Source: Paenibacillus xylanexedens
GTDB lineage: Bacteria > Bacillota > Bacilli > Paenibacillales > Paenibacillaceae
Assembly (NCBI RefSeq): GCF_017874615.1
Contig: NZ_JAGIKV010000037.1
Span: forward strand, 1-50,203
Direction: 5' to 3'
DNA: 50,203 bases
Part shown: positions 25,291 through 36,600 of the stretch, in pieces
Layout of the letters: every line of letters begins with the position of its first letter
Numbering within the stretch: the stretch's first letter is position 1
The notes under the pieces: model-generated
The model's database searches: none
What the model saw: only the letters and a program-made list of their open reading frames with translations
What the model was told of the DNA's origin: nothing
Program-made: the position numbers and the translations under genes

Positions 25291-27027
25291 TTATTTTTTC
25301 GATGCGATCTCGTCTTCAATTTCCTGAATGACTTGATCACCACCCTGTTTCTTCCAGTTACTCACGAATGTATCGAAGTAATCGAGCGGTTCTGAACCCG
25401 TTACGATTTTGATAAACGACTCCTGCTCCAACTTTGTCAGATTGGCCCACGTCTGTTTCATGCTTGGTGTAGTGCCAGAGAAAGCAGGTGTCATCCATAC
25501 AAATTTGTTTTCTTGTGTCAGTTTGTCGATTAGTCCCACTCCGTTGATCCGTGAATGATATTTAGACCAAGCAGTCACATCATCCGTATCCATGTCACTC
25601 AAATAGGTTTTGATGCTTCCGATATTGTTCTTCGATTCAGTTGTTCGAACCTCATCCAGGGAAATTTCTCCTTTAATCCCGCGAACAACGTCAGAGTAAT
25701 CATCCAGCAGCGATGTAGCCGAATTGACTTCGATATTAAACGGTCTCGTTGAACCGTCTACCCCGGTCTCCTGATACTTGGCAGCTTCCGGCATGGTTGA
25801 TGCGGCATCTTTATCATTGGCCAATTTATCGTAGAACAGGTTTACAATTTTAACGGCCAGTTCAGGGTGCTCATATCCTTTTCTCACCACGATAAACTGA
25901 TTGGATGGATTGGCATGCGCCACGTTGACCTTACCGTTTGTATCCTCCAGTGTATAAGCCGAAAATTTCGCATTTTTATCCATCTGTTTTGCACTGATCA
26001 GTCCCCAGTCAGGGATATGCCACGGTCCAAAGGCGATACCGCTTTGGCCATTGGCGTAGAGTGCGGTAATATCATCAAACGTGCGGGTTCCAAATTGCGG
26101 GTCAATGATGCCATTCTTGAACCAATCCGCCATGGTGCCCAGCATTTTCTTCGTTTCTTCTGTCGTGGAACCATACACGATTTTGCCGTCTTCACCATTC
26201 ATCCAATATTGCGGGAAGGCTCCCTCGGTTGAGGCCACACCCAGCATCGTATAAGCAGAGCCATTATAATCTGTTGTATTCATCGTGTTCACAAATGGAA
26301 TACCTACCGGGCTCCCGGATTGGCCAGGATCTCTTTTCAGAAATTCCAGCGCTGTTTGCTCCACTTCATCCAGTGAAAGGGCACCGTCTCCGTCTGCATC
26401 CAGTTGAATCCCCAGCAGATCCAGCCAATCTTGACGAACCCAAACCATCGTTGGTGCGGAATCCAGGGAAGTCGCCGGAAGGCCCATCAAACGTCCATCG
26501 ATTGTTGCATTGTCTAATGCACGCCCATCATAGGAATCGTACATCTGCTTGATATTATCCGTGGCATATTGATCATAAATGGACGTCAGATCCTCAATCA
26601 GATCGTTATCCACCAGCTCTTTCAGTTCATCTTTGGAATCAACGCGCATCATATCAGGCAATTCCCCGGATGCGATAGCGAGCGAAACTTGACGGCTATA
26701 ATCTTCACCATTGGCTTCAAATTGATCTGTAATCTGAGCGTTAAACGTGTCTTTGACCAGCCGAGTATACGCGTTGTTCTCATAGGTATCACCAGCCGGC
26801 AGTTTTGGATTGGCTGTGGTTACCCGTCCCATGGTTACGGTAATTTCGTCTTTATAGGCACTGAACGGATCTCCCGGTGTTACCTCATATTTGCCTGCTT
26901 CCTCTGCAGTAGGAGGAGTGGAAGAGTCTCCACATGCCGCGAGGGTTGCAACCATCAAGGCAGACATGGACAGCACGGCGAGACGCTTCGTCAACCGGTT
27001 GCTTTTCATAGACCATTTTGTTCTCAT
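25291..27027 (-). CDS. Extracellular solute-binding lipoprotein (LplA type)
   Basis: Lipid-anchored sugar-binding subunit of the importer (578 residues, the long form typical of LplA-like proteins). A basic signal peptide ends in the lipobox LAAC with lipidated Cys32. The mature part carries features of family 1 binding proteins (WVRQDWLDLLGI, FGPWHIPDWG). A DADGDGALSLDE segment at about 215-225 looks like a calcium-binding loop. ATG 27027 follows AGGGGAA. It is the first gene of SBP-permease-permease-GH13-GH13. A cre overlaps the -10 box, and the YesMN system upstream is the likely inducer. The two glucosidases suggest an alpha-gluco-oligosaccharide ligand. Confidence 0.93.
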   Translation of the reverse strand: MRTKWSMKSNRLTKRLAVLSMSALMVATLAACGDSSTPPTAEEAGKYEVTPGDPFSAYKDEITVTMGRVTTANPKLPAGDTYENNAYTRLVKDTFNAQITDQFEANGEDYSRQVSLAIASGELPDMMRVDSKDELKELVDNDLIEDLTSIYDQYATDNIKQMYDSYDGRALDNATIDGRLMGLPATSLDSAPTMVWVRQDWLDLLGIQLDADGDGALSLDEVEQTALEFLKRDPGQSGSPVGIPFVNTMNTTDYNGSAYTMLGVASTEGAFPQYWMNGEDGKIVYGSTTEETKKMLGTMADWFKNGIIDPQFGTRTFDDITALYANGQSGIAFGPWHIPDWGLISAKQMDKNAKFSAYTLEDTNGKVNVAHANPSNQFIVVRKGYEHPELAVKIVNLFYDKLANDKDAASTMPEAAKYQETGVDGSTRPFNIEVNSATSLLDDYSDVVRGIKGEISLDEVRTTESKNNIGSIKTYLSDMDTDDVTAWSKYHSRINGVGLIDKLTQENKFVWMTPAFSGTTPSMKQTWANLTKLEQESFIKIVTGSEPLDYFDTFVSNWKKQGGDQVIQEIEDEIASKK

Positions 27028-27063
27028 CTAGTTCGATTCCCCTTTATTCTGATGTTCAATATT

Positions 27064-27082
27064 TGTTTGCGCTTTCATTATA
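27064..27082 (-). promoter_or_regulatory. Perfect cre box overlapping the -10 of the transporter operon
   Basis: Minus-strand ATGAAAGCGCAAACA (27064-27078) matches the CcpA consensus WTGNAANCGNWNNCW throughout. A TATAAT (27077-27082) overlaps its upstream edge, so CcpA would block the promoter. I did not find a good -35, which fits a promoter that needs an activator such as the neighbouring YesN-type regulator. Confidence 0.75.
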
Positions 27083-27233
27083 AAATGAAGTGAAGACCCA
27101 TGGAGATAGGGATTACACGTCCGTTTGGATAGAGAAATGTGTACAGTTTTCAGTCCGTATTAAGAAGTATGGTTAACTTGTGAGCATTTACCCTACCTAT
27201 TGATCTACATTTGTCTAACTCCCCCTGCTCTTC

Positions 27234-27279
27234 ATCAAAAACAAAAGCCGGCAGCTCCTAAAACAGGAAGCTGTCGGCT
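27234..27279 (-). terminator. Terminator after the response-regulator gene
   Basis: The stem AGCCGACAGCTTCCT / AGGAGCTGCCGGCT (one wobble and a bulge) at 27246-27279 is followed on the minus strand by TTTTGTTTTT. Its first base pair touches the stop codon. It separates the two-component operon from the transporter operon. Confidence 0.88.
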
Positions 27280-28684
27280 ATTTATTTCCTCTACCTAGCT
27301 GCCGATATTCGCTTGGCAGAAGACCTGTCAGTTCGCGGAAAATCCGGCTGAAATATTTTTCATCCGTATAACCCACTCGTTCCGCAATCCAGAAAATTGT
27401 GTTGTTTGTATTGAGCAAATACTCCTTGGACTTCTCTACCCGGATGAACCGGGAGTACTCATTAAAGGTTTTCCCCATCAGATCTTTGAAACATTGACTG
27501 AAATAACTTCGGCTGATATTGAGTTGTTGGGAGAGACCTGAAGCTGTATAGGCCTGCTCCAAATCATGCTGCACGATCATCACCGCTTTTTTCACGGCAT
27601 CGATGATTTCCTGTGAATACGAAGTCTGTTCATCAGCCTTTCGAATGCTTGCAGCAGTCTGTTTGATCCATTCTTCAACCTCGTACCAAGACTCGAAAGA
27701 ATGGATCATCGAGATTCTTCCAAGCGTAGTTTGGGCAAAAATACGGTTCCACTCCATCACGATGGAGTACAGCAATCCCATCAACTGACCTTTATGTAAT
27801 CGTAAGGATATAAACTGATCAATGAGTTGATTGTAGTAACTGTCATGGTGGGTCCATGAGGTTTGGAACCAACTTTGTTTAATCCGGTCAAGGTCCTCAT
27901 CCTGTGGTTCTTTTGAACATGTGTCTTCCTCATTCATCGAAACGGCAATGACTTGGTTATTGGGGTTGTATGCATAGAATAAAGACGTCTCTGTATAATT
28001 CATAATCCAGTTTTTGATTTGTGACCACGTGCGCTCTTGTACATCAGACAAAACCAACAACGTACACTGGGGAACTTGATGCAGGGATTCTCTCAATTGA
28101 TGAAATAGTTGATCCTCTTCGGACGGGGGTGCAGCCCAGATGCAGCTATTACGCTCAACCTCCCATCTTATCTCATCTTCATGCGCAGTTAGCTCCATTG
28201 GCCACTTATGCTCTGATTTCCGATCTTGTGAAACAAGAGCATACACATTTCGATAATGGAAATTGATTTCATTCTGTGAAGGCATCTTTCTTATCGTGCT
28301 TGTCAACCCGTTAATTCGGGTATGAATCCGTTGCAGAACATGTTCGAATTGCTCTTTCTCCAGCTGCACTTTGGCTATATAATCGATGGCTCCAAGTCTT
28401 AGCGCTTCCTGGATATAATCGAAATCCTGATGCAGTGTTAACACAACGATATGAAGTTCAGGATAGAGCTGCCTCGCAGCTCGCATCAGTTCGATCCCTG
28501 ACATGACGGGCATCGCAAGATCCGTTAACATCAGATCGACCGGTTGGGTTTTCAGAAAATCCAGTGCTTTCACCCCGTTGCTGGCCTCTCCTACAACCTC
28601 CATGTCGAACTCGTTCCATGGCATCGCAGAGCTAATACCTTTGCGTACCAGCTTATCATCATCTACAATCAATACCTTAATCAT
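27278..28684 (-). CDS. YesN-type response regulator (REC + AraC HTH)
   Basis: Cytoplasmic transcription factor partner of the adjacent kinase. The N-terminal receiver has the acid pocket DDD at 8-10, phospho-acceptor Asp55 in LMLTDLAMP, and conserved Thr/Lys positions (VVLTLHQ, DYIAKVQ). A roughly 240-residue middle region of unknown fold follows. The C-terminal AraC-type DNA-binding domain (about 365-465) has both helix-turn-helix motifs (SGLSQQLNISRSYFSQCFK; IAERVGYTDEKYFSRIFR). The start codon overlaps the kinase stop as ATGA, so the two are translationally coupled. Proximity implies that it activates the alpha-gluco-oligosaccharide operon downstream. Confidence 0.94.
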   Translation of the reverse strand: MIKVLIVDDDKLVRKGISSAMPWNEFDMEVVGEASNGVKALDFLKTQPVDLMLTDLAMPVMSGIELMRAARQLYPELHIVVLTLHQDFDYIQEALRLGAIDYIAKVQLEKEQFEHVLQRIHTRINGLTSTIRKMPSQNEINFHYRNVYALVSQDRKSEHKWPMELTAHEDEIRWEVERNSCIWAAPPSEEDQLFHQLRESLHQVPQCTLLVLSDVQERTWSQIKNWIMNYTETSLFYAYNPNNQVIAVSMNEEDTCSKEPQDEDLDRIKQSWFQTSWTHHDSYYNQLIDQFISLRLHKGQLMGLLYSIVMEWNRIFAQTTLGRISMIHSFESWYEVEEWIKQTAASIRKADEQTSYSQEIIDAVKKAVMIVQHDLEQAYTASGLSQQLNISRSYFSQCFKDLMGKTFNEYSRFIRVEKSKEYLLNTNNTIFWIAERVGYTDEKYFSRIFRELTGLLPSEYRQLGRGNK

Positions 28685-30393
28685 GCCGAGATATCTTCTC
28701 CTTTAATAGGCAATACGAGCAGTATGCTTGTCCCTGTTCCCAATTCACTCTCGATCACCAGTTGTGCTTGGTCCCCGTACTGTGCTTTCAACATGCGGTG
28801 AACGTAATTGAGTCCGATGCCCATCCCTACTTTTTGTTGTTCAGCTTCACGATTGTTCAGCAGATTATGAATGGTTTCCTCAGTCATACCTGCGCCATTA
28901 TCTTGTATCATAATGTTCAACGTTGAAGTGCATGTCACTTCAATCTGAATAAAACCTTCGTCACTCAATCCATGATATAACGAATTTTCAACCAGCGGTT
29001 GCAGAATAAAGCGGGGCACAGGAATTTGAAGCACTTGTTCATCTGCAGTAATGCGCACGTCAAATTCAAAGTCATAGCGAATTTGCTGCAAAATTAGATA
29101 CTGTCTTAGGGCGTCGATCTCCTCTTCCATGGTGGATACTTGCCCTAATTTGCCTAGATTGTAATAGAGCAGCTTGTTCAATGACTGCACCAGCTTGTCG
29201 ATCTCTCCTTGTCCGTTCATGACGGCCAGCCAGTGCACCGTATCGAGCGTATTCATCAGAAAGTGCGGGTTGATCTGATAGAGCAGCTTTTCCACTTCCA
29301 GGTCTGCACGTATCTTCTCTTTCTGCTGTACTTCCTTGAAGAGGTCACCAATCTGATGCTGCATGTTCGAAAATTCACCCAACAGAAAATCAAATTCGGG
29401 AATCTGAGTGCGAGCTCGGCTCCCTTTTGTTTGTGGATTTTTGGACATTCCATTGATCTCCGAATGAAACAGACCGAGTGGTTTGTAGACCATCTTCCAC
29501 AGAAGCCAAGCAAGAAACACGGTAAAGCCGAGGAAAAATAAAGCGACCAGCAAAATTTGCAGCAACCACTGGTTTTTCTCCTGTTGATATTGAGACTGCG
29601 AAATGACCGATACGACACTCCATTTCTGTGAAGAATCCTCCTTGAACCAGTGATACCCGCGGGATATTCCGTCCTTGGCAGGATCGACCGTTAAGCTGGT
29701 GAAATTCTCCCCTACCTTCATGGCTTCCGGTATTTCGCTGTACACAATGTTGCCTTCACCATCCAGGATGAGATGAGATAATGCGCCGTTGTATTGATTG
29801 TAGCCCAAGATATCTTGAGTGAGGCGAAAGCCTGATTCTACGTAAATGAACACGTCGTTCCTCTCGGATAGTTGCACTTTGCGCATAGCAGACAGAACGA
29901 GTTGATCATCAAATCGGTTCATACTCATATGGGGGCCATAGTACTTAATGCCATAGGTTTGGAAGAGCACAGGCAGAGACTCAGGAGAGAAACGATCCTT
30001 AATCGGAAAGTTGCCGAACTGAGTAGTACCTTCTTTTTGAAAGTAATATAGGGTCAATCCGATATTAGGATTGGTGAAGGTCACAACACTTAACTCGTTT
30101 TTTAATTCGTCCCTGGCCCCAATCAGTTCGAAGATATCGGAGGACGGATTCAAGAATTCATCCATTCTTTTGCCTAAAGTACCCCTGTAAGATAATTGTT
30201 GCGTCACATGATTCAGATTGGTGATGGAATTCTCCAATGAGGATGTCACCTGCTGTAAATTGCTACGGATACCATCATCGATCTTATTTGCAAAAATGGA
30301 GTCGATCGTATAATAAGAAATTGCAAATATACTGATAAAGGGGATAAACGCACTGAGAAAGAACAGTAAAAATATTCTTTTTTTAAGTGTCAT
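28681..30393 (-). CDS. YesM-type sensor histidine kinase
   Basis: Membrane kinase of the YesM/LytS group. Transmembrane helices are at about 7-29 and 276-298, with a roughly 245-residue outer Cache-like sensor between them. A cytoplasmic HAMP-like stretch leads to the His_kinase domain: phospho-acceptor His377 in YQINPHFLMNTLD, and the ATP-binding end with LQPLVENSLYHG, IQDNGAGM and GIGLNYVHRML. ATG 30393 is preceded by GAAGGAG about 12 nt upstream. It is the first gene of the pair. Kinases of this group next to LplABC-type importers usually sense the imported sugar, often through the binding protein. Confidence 0.94.
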   Translation of the reverse strand: MTLKKRIFLLFFLSAFIPFISIFAISYYTIDSIFANKIDDGIRSNLQQVTSSLENSITNLNHVTQQLSYRGTLGKRMDEFLNPSSDIFELIGARDELKNELSVVTFTNPNIGLTLYYFQKEGTTQFGNFPIKDRFSPESLPVLFQTYGIKYYGPHMSMNRFDDQLVLSAMRKVQLSERNDVFIYVESGFRLTQDILGYNQYNGALSHLILDGEGNIVYSEIPEAMKVGENFTSLTVDPAKDGISRGYHWFKEDSSQKWSVVSVISQSQYQQEKNQWLLQILLVALFFLGFTVFLAWLLWKMVYKPLGLFHSEINGMSKNPQTKGSRARTQIPEFDFLLGEFSNMQHQIGDLFKEVQQKEKIRADLEVEKLLYQINPHFLMNTLDTVHWLAVMNGQGEIDKLVQSLNKLLYYNLGKLGQVSTMEEEIDALRQYLILQQIRYDFEFDVRITADEQVLQIPVPRFILQPLVENSLYHGLSDEGFIQIEVTCTSTLNIMIQDNGAGMTEETIHNLLNNREAEQQKVGMGIGLNYVHRMLKAQYGDQAQLVIESELGTGTSILLVLPIKGEDISA

Positions 30394-30531
30394 GGGAACC
30401 TATTCTCCTTCTGAAAATGAAACAGCAAGCCTCCTGCGTATGGAAGCTTGCTCTGAATATACATTCAAGCGGACAGGCTGTCTGTATCCTGTCCAATTTC
30501 CTTTCATCATTATAGATTGATATTCAAATAA

Positions 30532-30546
30532 GTCAAACGCTTTCAT
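30532..30546 (-). promoter_or_regulatory. Imperfect cre-like site upstream of the kinase gene
   Basis: Minus-strand ATGAAAGCGTTTGAC differs from the cre consensus at one core position. It lies about 140 nt before the YesM-type kinase start, so carbon-source control of the two-component system is possible. Confidence 0.4.
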
Positions 30547-30551
30547 ACTGT

Positions 30552-30606
30552 GCATATATAAAAAGTGCTACTACTCAAAATGATGAGAAGTAGCACTTTT
30601 ATATGC
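30552..30606. terminator. Bidirectional-looking terminator after the giant pectinase gene
   Basis: The stem AAAAGTGCTACT / AGTAGCACTTTT, extended outward by GCATATA / TATATGC, has a 16-nt loop. On the minus strand it is followed by TTTTTATATA. It lies 58 nt past the stop at 30664. Confidence 0.82.
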
Positions 30607-30663
30607 GTACCTTACTTCAGTTGTAAATTACTTCTTGTTAATGGGATGCTCAAACATTTCAGT

Positions 30664-33600
30664 CTACTCTCGTACCGTCACATTTAATTTGTGTGATCTG
30701 GTTTCCCCTGAAGAATTGCGAAGTACAGCTTCATACTCGTAGATTCCAGGTACTCTTCCAGAGATTGAGGTAACCGCAGACTGTGCACCAGGAGAATGAG
30801 ATTGCAGCGATTGTGTGTCAATCGATACACCATTTTCGTAAAGTTCGTATTCGGTTGCGTTTGTTCCCCACCACAGATTCATGGTGACATTATAGTTGCC
30901 GTCACCGTCCCAGTTGTCGTTCGACAGAACGGCTTGCCCCGGGGAAGCATCCGTGACGATGACTGTCAGTGGAACACTCATGGTTGAACCCAGTGCATTG
31001 ATCAATTCTCCAGTATAGATATAGGTGCCGTTTTTCTTTCCAGTCATATCGACTTGAACAGATTGGGCGGACGGGGATTGATCGACTAGAGAAATTTCTT
31101 TAATCAGTTCACCATTCTCGTATAGCTTGAACTGATTGCCGTTATTTCCCCACCACAGATTCATCGTGATTGTATAGTCTCCGTCTTTGAGCCCCGTGTC
31201 GTAACCATTATTATCAGATAACACCGGAGTGCCAGGGGCTCCGTTCGCTAGTGGCGTTGTCTGATGGAGCCATTCCTCCCACTTAATCAGCACACTTGTC
31301 TGCTCATCCGTAAATACGGTTCCTCTAGCTGCTTGAACGTCATTACCGTAGAATGCAAGCAATTGACGCGCTTTTGCTCCTTCACGATCGTTTGTTGCCT
31401 GTTTGGCCTGTTGTAACGTGTTTGTAAGCTGATCAGCAAGAACACCAGCATTAGGATCGGTCGATTCATCGGCAAAGGCGTTGGTCAGATTAATCAGGCT
31501 GTCGAATGTAGCAATAACGCCAAAACGATATTCTACCGTCTGTTCCCAGCCAGCCAAATCCGAGACCGTTGCCGTAACCTGGTTCAGGCCGGGTTCCAGT
31601 GTATACGCAGGAGTGTCGAGAAGCACACCCTCTGGTTCTTCTACACCGGATACCGAATCGGAAGCTGTATAACCAATTTCCACCTGCTGATCAATGGTGT
31701 ATTCGGTTTGACCATGAATTTCAATGGTTGGAGGTACGAGATCAATGGATATGGACAAAGACTGTTCGCTCTCTTGGTTACCGTCAACATCGACGCTCCA
31801 GTAGGTGATGGTATGTGTTCCTTCTTCAGTTAGAGTCAATTGTGTGCCACTTACCGTTTCGCCACCATTAATTTGATAATAGGTCCCTTCGATATCGGAA
31901 TCTTCATCGCTTGCTGTGAAGGTTACTTGGACTGGAGAAGTATACCAGTCGTTCTGCGATTCTCCTTCCACAGTTGCCGTAGTATGCGGGGCTCCCTGCT
32001 CCGGAGATTCTCCTTCCAGCGTAACAAAATCAGATAAAGGTATTTTCAATTCCTTCACAAGGCGTGCCACGAGTTCAGACACCTTGATTGCACCGTTCAT
32101 TTGCAAATGTGTATTGTCTTCCGTTGTGCCTACCCACATGAATATCGATTTGGTTCCTTCTGTGCCAAGCTCCTGGAAATGCTCCCAACTGGCTTGGTTC
32201 AGATCAATGATAAGCGTTTCCGTTTCCTGCGCCGTTTCTTTCATCGCCTGTACGTATTCCGGGAAGCTTTTGTTCAGCACCTCTCCGGTAAAATCACGAC
32301 GATTCACTGGCGTGACCAGCACTGGAATTGCCCCTCTCTGCAGAGCACCGTTAATGTATTCTTTGAGATATACCTTAAATTGCTCTGGTGTAAGATAACG
32401 CTCTGGACGTGAAGGTGTGGAATCATTATGAGACCACTGCATGAATAGATAATCGCCTTCTTGAATGTCGAGTAAAATATCGTTGAGATATCCACCGACC
32501 AGGAAGGTTTTACTGCTCAAACCTCCAACTGCCCGGTTATCAATACTGACTTCATTTGGATCAAAATATTCACCCAACGTTTCTCCCCAGCCCGCTTGCG
32601 GACGATAGTTTTCCGCGTAATTGGCTACAGTGGAATCGCTGGCCAAATAAATAACTGGTTTATCACTTGCACTGTGATCTGGCAGTCGCTCCAGCTTCAG
32701 CGCATTGATCTTCGGTGCATTACCGGTAAAGTTGAAGTTAAAGACCCCATCGATCAGGGCAACGTCATACGTGATTTCTTTGAATTCGCCCTTGGCAATG
32801 CTTGTAAGGGGCAGCTTTGTCATCTGCTCTACAACGACATTTGTGCTGGTCAATTCCTCCGCATCCCCGATGGTCATCGTTACCCGGTAATTCGCCGGCT
32901 CCATTTCCGCCAGGAAAGAGGTACCGTTTACTCGTGTGAAATCTTCCTTGAGCAAATCTCCGGTTTCCCGGTTCTCATCTTTGGTCAGCGCAGTATCAGC
33001 AAAGCCGTACCCATTGCCTTCAATGTACGCTCTTTTGGCATCCACCTTGATGTATCCGTCGGCTGCGCCGCCAGAACCAAAGTCAAATTTGTATTCACTT
33101 ATCTCTTCGCTCGGTTCACTTGTCAATGAATCCTTCGCAACAGTTAACATGTTAAACGTATGGTCAACTTTAGCCTGCGTGGCTTCCGTATTGAATATAG
33201 CTTCCGCAGCTGCCAAAGCCCGGTTCACCACGGCCTTCGATGCATCTGTATAATTCGACAGATTCAGTGCTTTGATCTCATCGTACAGAGCGATTAAGGC
33301 CGTCTGATCGCCACTCTCTGAAGAGAGCTGAGTGCCTTCAATTCGCACGTTGTCGATCTGGGTAGTCCAGTTCAACGTGCCTCCACCGCCTTTTCTCGTT
33401 CCCAGGAACCGCATGGATCTGACGTTGTCCGCATATGCACCGGAACTCAGCGAGATATCTGCAATCGTTTGGGTAACTGTCGGATCGGCTAGGTTCGTTA
33501 ATGTCAGATCCAATGTTTTCTCGGCAAAATTAACGGTTGCATCCACATTGACCCACTGGTTCTTGGAAATATCTGTAGACGTTCCCCCTTCGGGTATGGC

Positions 33601-36600
33601 TGTATCCCCTGTGCCGTAGTCTGGGTTATATGCACCGACAAAATAATGAATTTTGGTGCTTCCAGTTTTGGTATACAGCGTGAACAGGGCATTTTCGTTA
33701 GAATCCTGTATTGTGAGATGACCTTCTGATGGATAGGCACTCACATTACCGGATTGCCAGTCAAAGTTCACGTTCACCTGATCGCCGTTTACGGCATCGA
33801 ACAGACGGAATACCTTGGCCCGATTGCCCGATCCGGAACCCGCGACGGACAGTACCTTATTTCCGGACTGGTCAACAACGGTTCCCGTCATGGTTCCTGC
33901 AATACCCGTGGCATTGACCATCGCATATTGGTAGTTGGCAGCATCGCCTTCAAAATCCTCCTCATATAGCTGGGCTTCCGGCTCTGGCTCGGGTTCGGAA
34001 ATATCCGGGTCGATGACCAGTGATGAGATGCTCAGCTCCATGTCTTTGACTGCACCAGCAACGAGTCCGGCGATTTTCTGTGCACCATAGCTGCTGAAAT
34101 GCGTATTATCGTTGATCCCATTCGGATATTTTGGATATTCACCCGGATTAGCATATAGGAACACTTTTTCCGTAGCTGTATTACCAATTTTGTCATAGTA
34201 AGCGATACTCAACTTGCTGAGATCAATCAGCGGCACGTCCTGCTCCTCCGCCACTTCTTTGGCAGCCTGCACATAGGCAGGGAAACTGACGTTGAATTCC
34301 TGAGTCACTGTATTAAAATCTCTGCGTCCAACCGGAGTCAGCAATACCGGTGTAGCGCCGCGCTGTTTGGCACCGTTTACATAACGAGCCAAGTAAATCT
34401 TATAGTCCTCAGGGGATGCGTAACGGTCCGGTATCCCTGCACTGGCGTCGTTATGACCAAAGGAAATGAAGAAGAAGTCCCCCGGTTTAATTCGCTGCAG
34501 GATTGTATCGAGACGACCGTCTACCATAAACGATTTGCTGCTTCGGCCGCCGATCGCATCGTTCACGACGACTGCCCCATTGGAGAAATAACGTCCGAAC
34601 TGCTGGCCCCATCCTTCTTGAGGAGCCTGCGCTCCACTATAAGATTGCATGGTTGAATCACCAGCCATATAGATCGTTGTTGCCGCACCAGCCGCTTTCT
34701 CTGGATATTTCTCGATGATGACGTCTTGGATGTCTATGGCTGTACCCGTGAAGAGAAGATCGAGCTGTCCATCCACCACAGCAATATCATAGGAATACTC
34801 CAGTGGTGCTCCTGGTGTCACATTGGTTACGGCGAGCTTCTGGACGAATTCAGATTTGACTCCAACGTTCGAGTCATTTGCATTATCGCCCAATCGCAGC
34901 GACACCTTATAGTTTGCATTGGACAGGTCAACAGCAAATGTCGTACCTGTCGCAACCGAAACCTGGTTTGCCCCTACCGTAACACCACTTGTATCCTTGA
35001 AGCCGTATCCCGGATCTTGTGCGTAGAGCGTATCCTGTATGTTCGTACTTCCTGACGCAGTCTCTGTACCGAAATTAAAACGGTAGACCGGCTCCAGCAT
35101 TTCAGCTTCGCGAGTCAGCGCCAAGTCGGCCTTAGGGAATGCTGTAGCTTCCGCTCCAAGATAAAAACCGGTATGAGGCGGCTGGTTGTAGGCTACATTT
35201 TGCCAGGCTACACCAAGTCGATACACAGGGTCCTGCATCAGCGTAGGGATGCGATAGTCTGAAGGAATGGTCGTTGTGTAGAGACGATACTCCGAACTAT
35301 CTTCGCTCCGCAGCAGAAGCTCCTCACGCCAGTCGCCCAGAATGTCCGCCTGGAGTGCCGGATTGCCTTTGGTATGGTTGTTCGTTAACGTACCGGTCGT
35401 CCGGAAGATTTCATTCAGCTTTTTGTTTTGGTAATCCCACTTATAGATGAGCGGAATTCCTTTGGCTGTGCTATTATCCCACTCATGGTCCAACAGCTCC
35501 CGCTGAAGATCTCCATCCCACCAGATGGCGAAATTGGCGGTTTTGGGCCCTTCCTCCACAGTGTAGATAGCCTCTCCGGCTGCTGAATAGGTATTGGTTA
35601 CAGGTACACTTTGCCCGTTGGTAATGGTCGTGGCCCATGATTCGTAACCCGGATAGTTCGGATCAATGTCCGCCGACATCCCGCGACCGGTGTCAAAACC
35701 TGTTTTCTCACCCCAGAGGATTTCACCTGTTGCCGCATTGCGCATCTCCAGTCCGTATGCCGCATCCGAATGCTCATGCACGCTTACAACCTGATAGCCC
35801 TCCCGGTTCGGATCGAGCTGGCCGGCGTGCATGGCGTCACCGTGGCCGAGTCCAGTGCTGTACAGCAAGCTGCCGTCATCATCAATGGCCAAGGCGCCAA
35901 ACATAATTTCGTCCTTGCCGTCCTTGTCGACATCCAGCACACTTAGATTATGGTTGCCCTGTGATTGATATTGTGATCCTGCTTCGTTTGTATCGAACGT
36001 CCAGCGTTTGACGAGTTCCCCGCCAACATAATCATAAGCAACAAGCACTGTGCGGGTATAATAACCCCGGCTCATCACAACACTTGGCTTCGTACCGTCC
36101 AGATAAGCAATCGCGCCAAGGAACCGATCTACACGGTTGCCATAGCCGTCACCCCAATCGTTGACGTTGCCTCTTGGCGGATCATAATTCACAGTGGATA
36201 CAGCCGCGCCAGTCTCACCGTTAAACAGTGTGAGATATTCTGGACCTGACAGTATGTATCCGCCGTCGTTGCGATAATCCTTCGTGCCATCACCAATGAC
36301 TGTGCCTTGGCCATCCTTCGTGCCGTCCGCGGTCTTGACTACAACCTCGGCCTTTCCGTTGCCATCGAGGTCATACACCATTAACTGCGTATAATGCGCT
36401 CCGGCGCGGATGTTGACTCCCAGGTCAATCCTCCACAGCTTTGTGCCATCCAGTTTGATAGCATCGATATAGACATTGCCGGTATAACCTGCCTGCGAAT
36501 TGTCCTTGGAATTGCTCGGACTCCACAGGAAAACAATTTCATATTCGCCATCCCCGTCCAAGTCAGCTACGGAAGCATCTCCTGCATAATAGGAGTATGT

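Noticed and set aside
31916..32398. Several frames over 150 codons on the plus strand inside the giant pectinase gene
   Set aside because: They are shadows of the minus-strand coding frame, without ribosome binding sites or recognisable domains.
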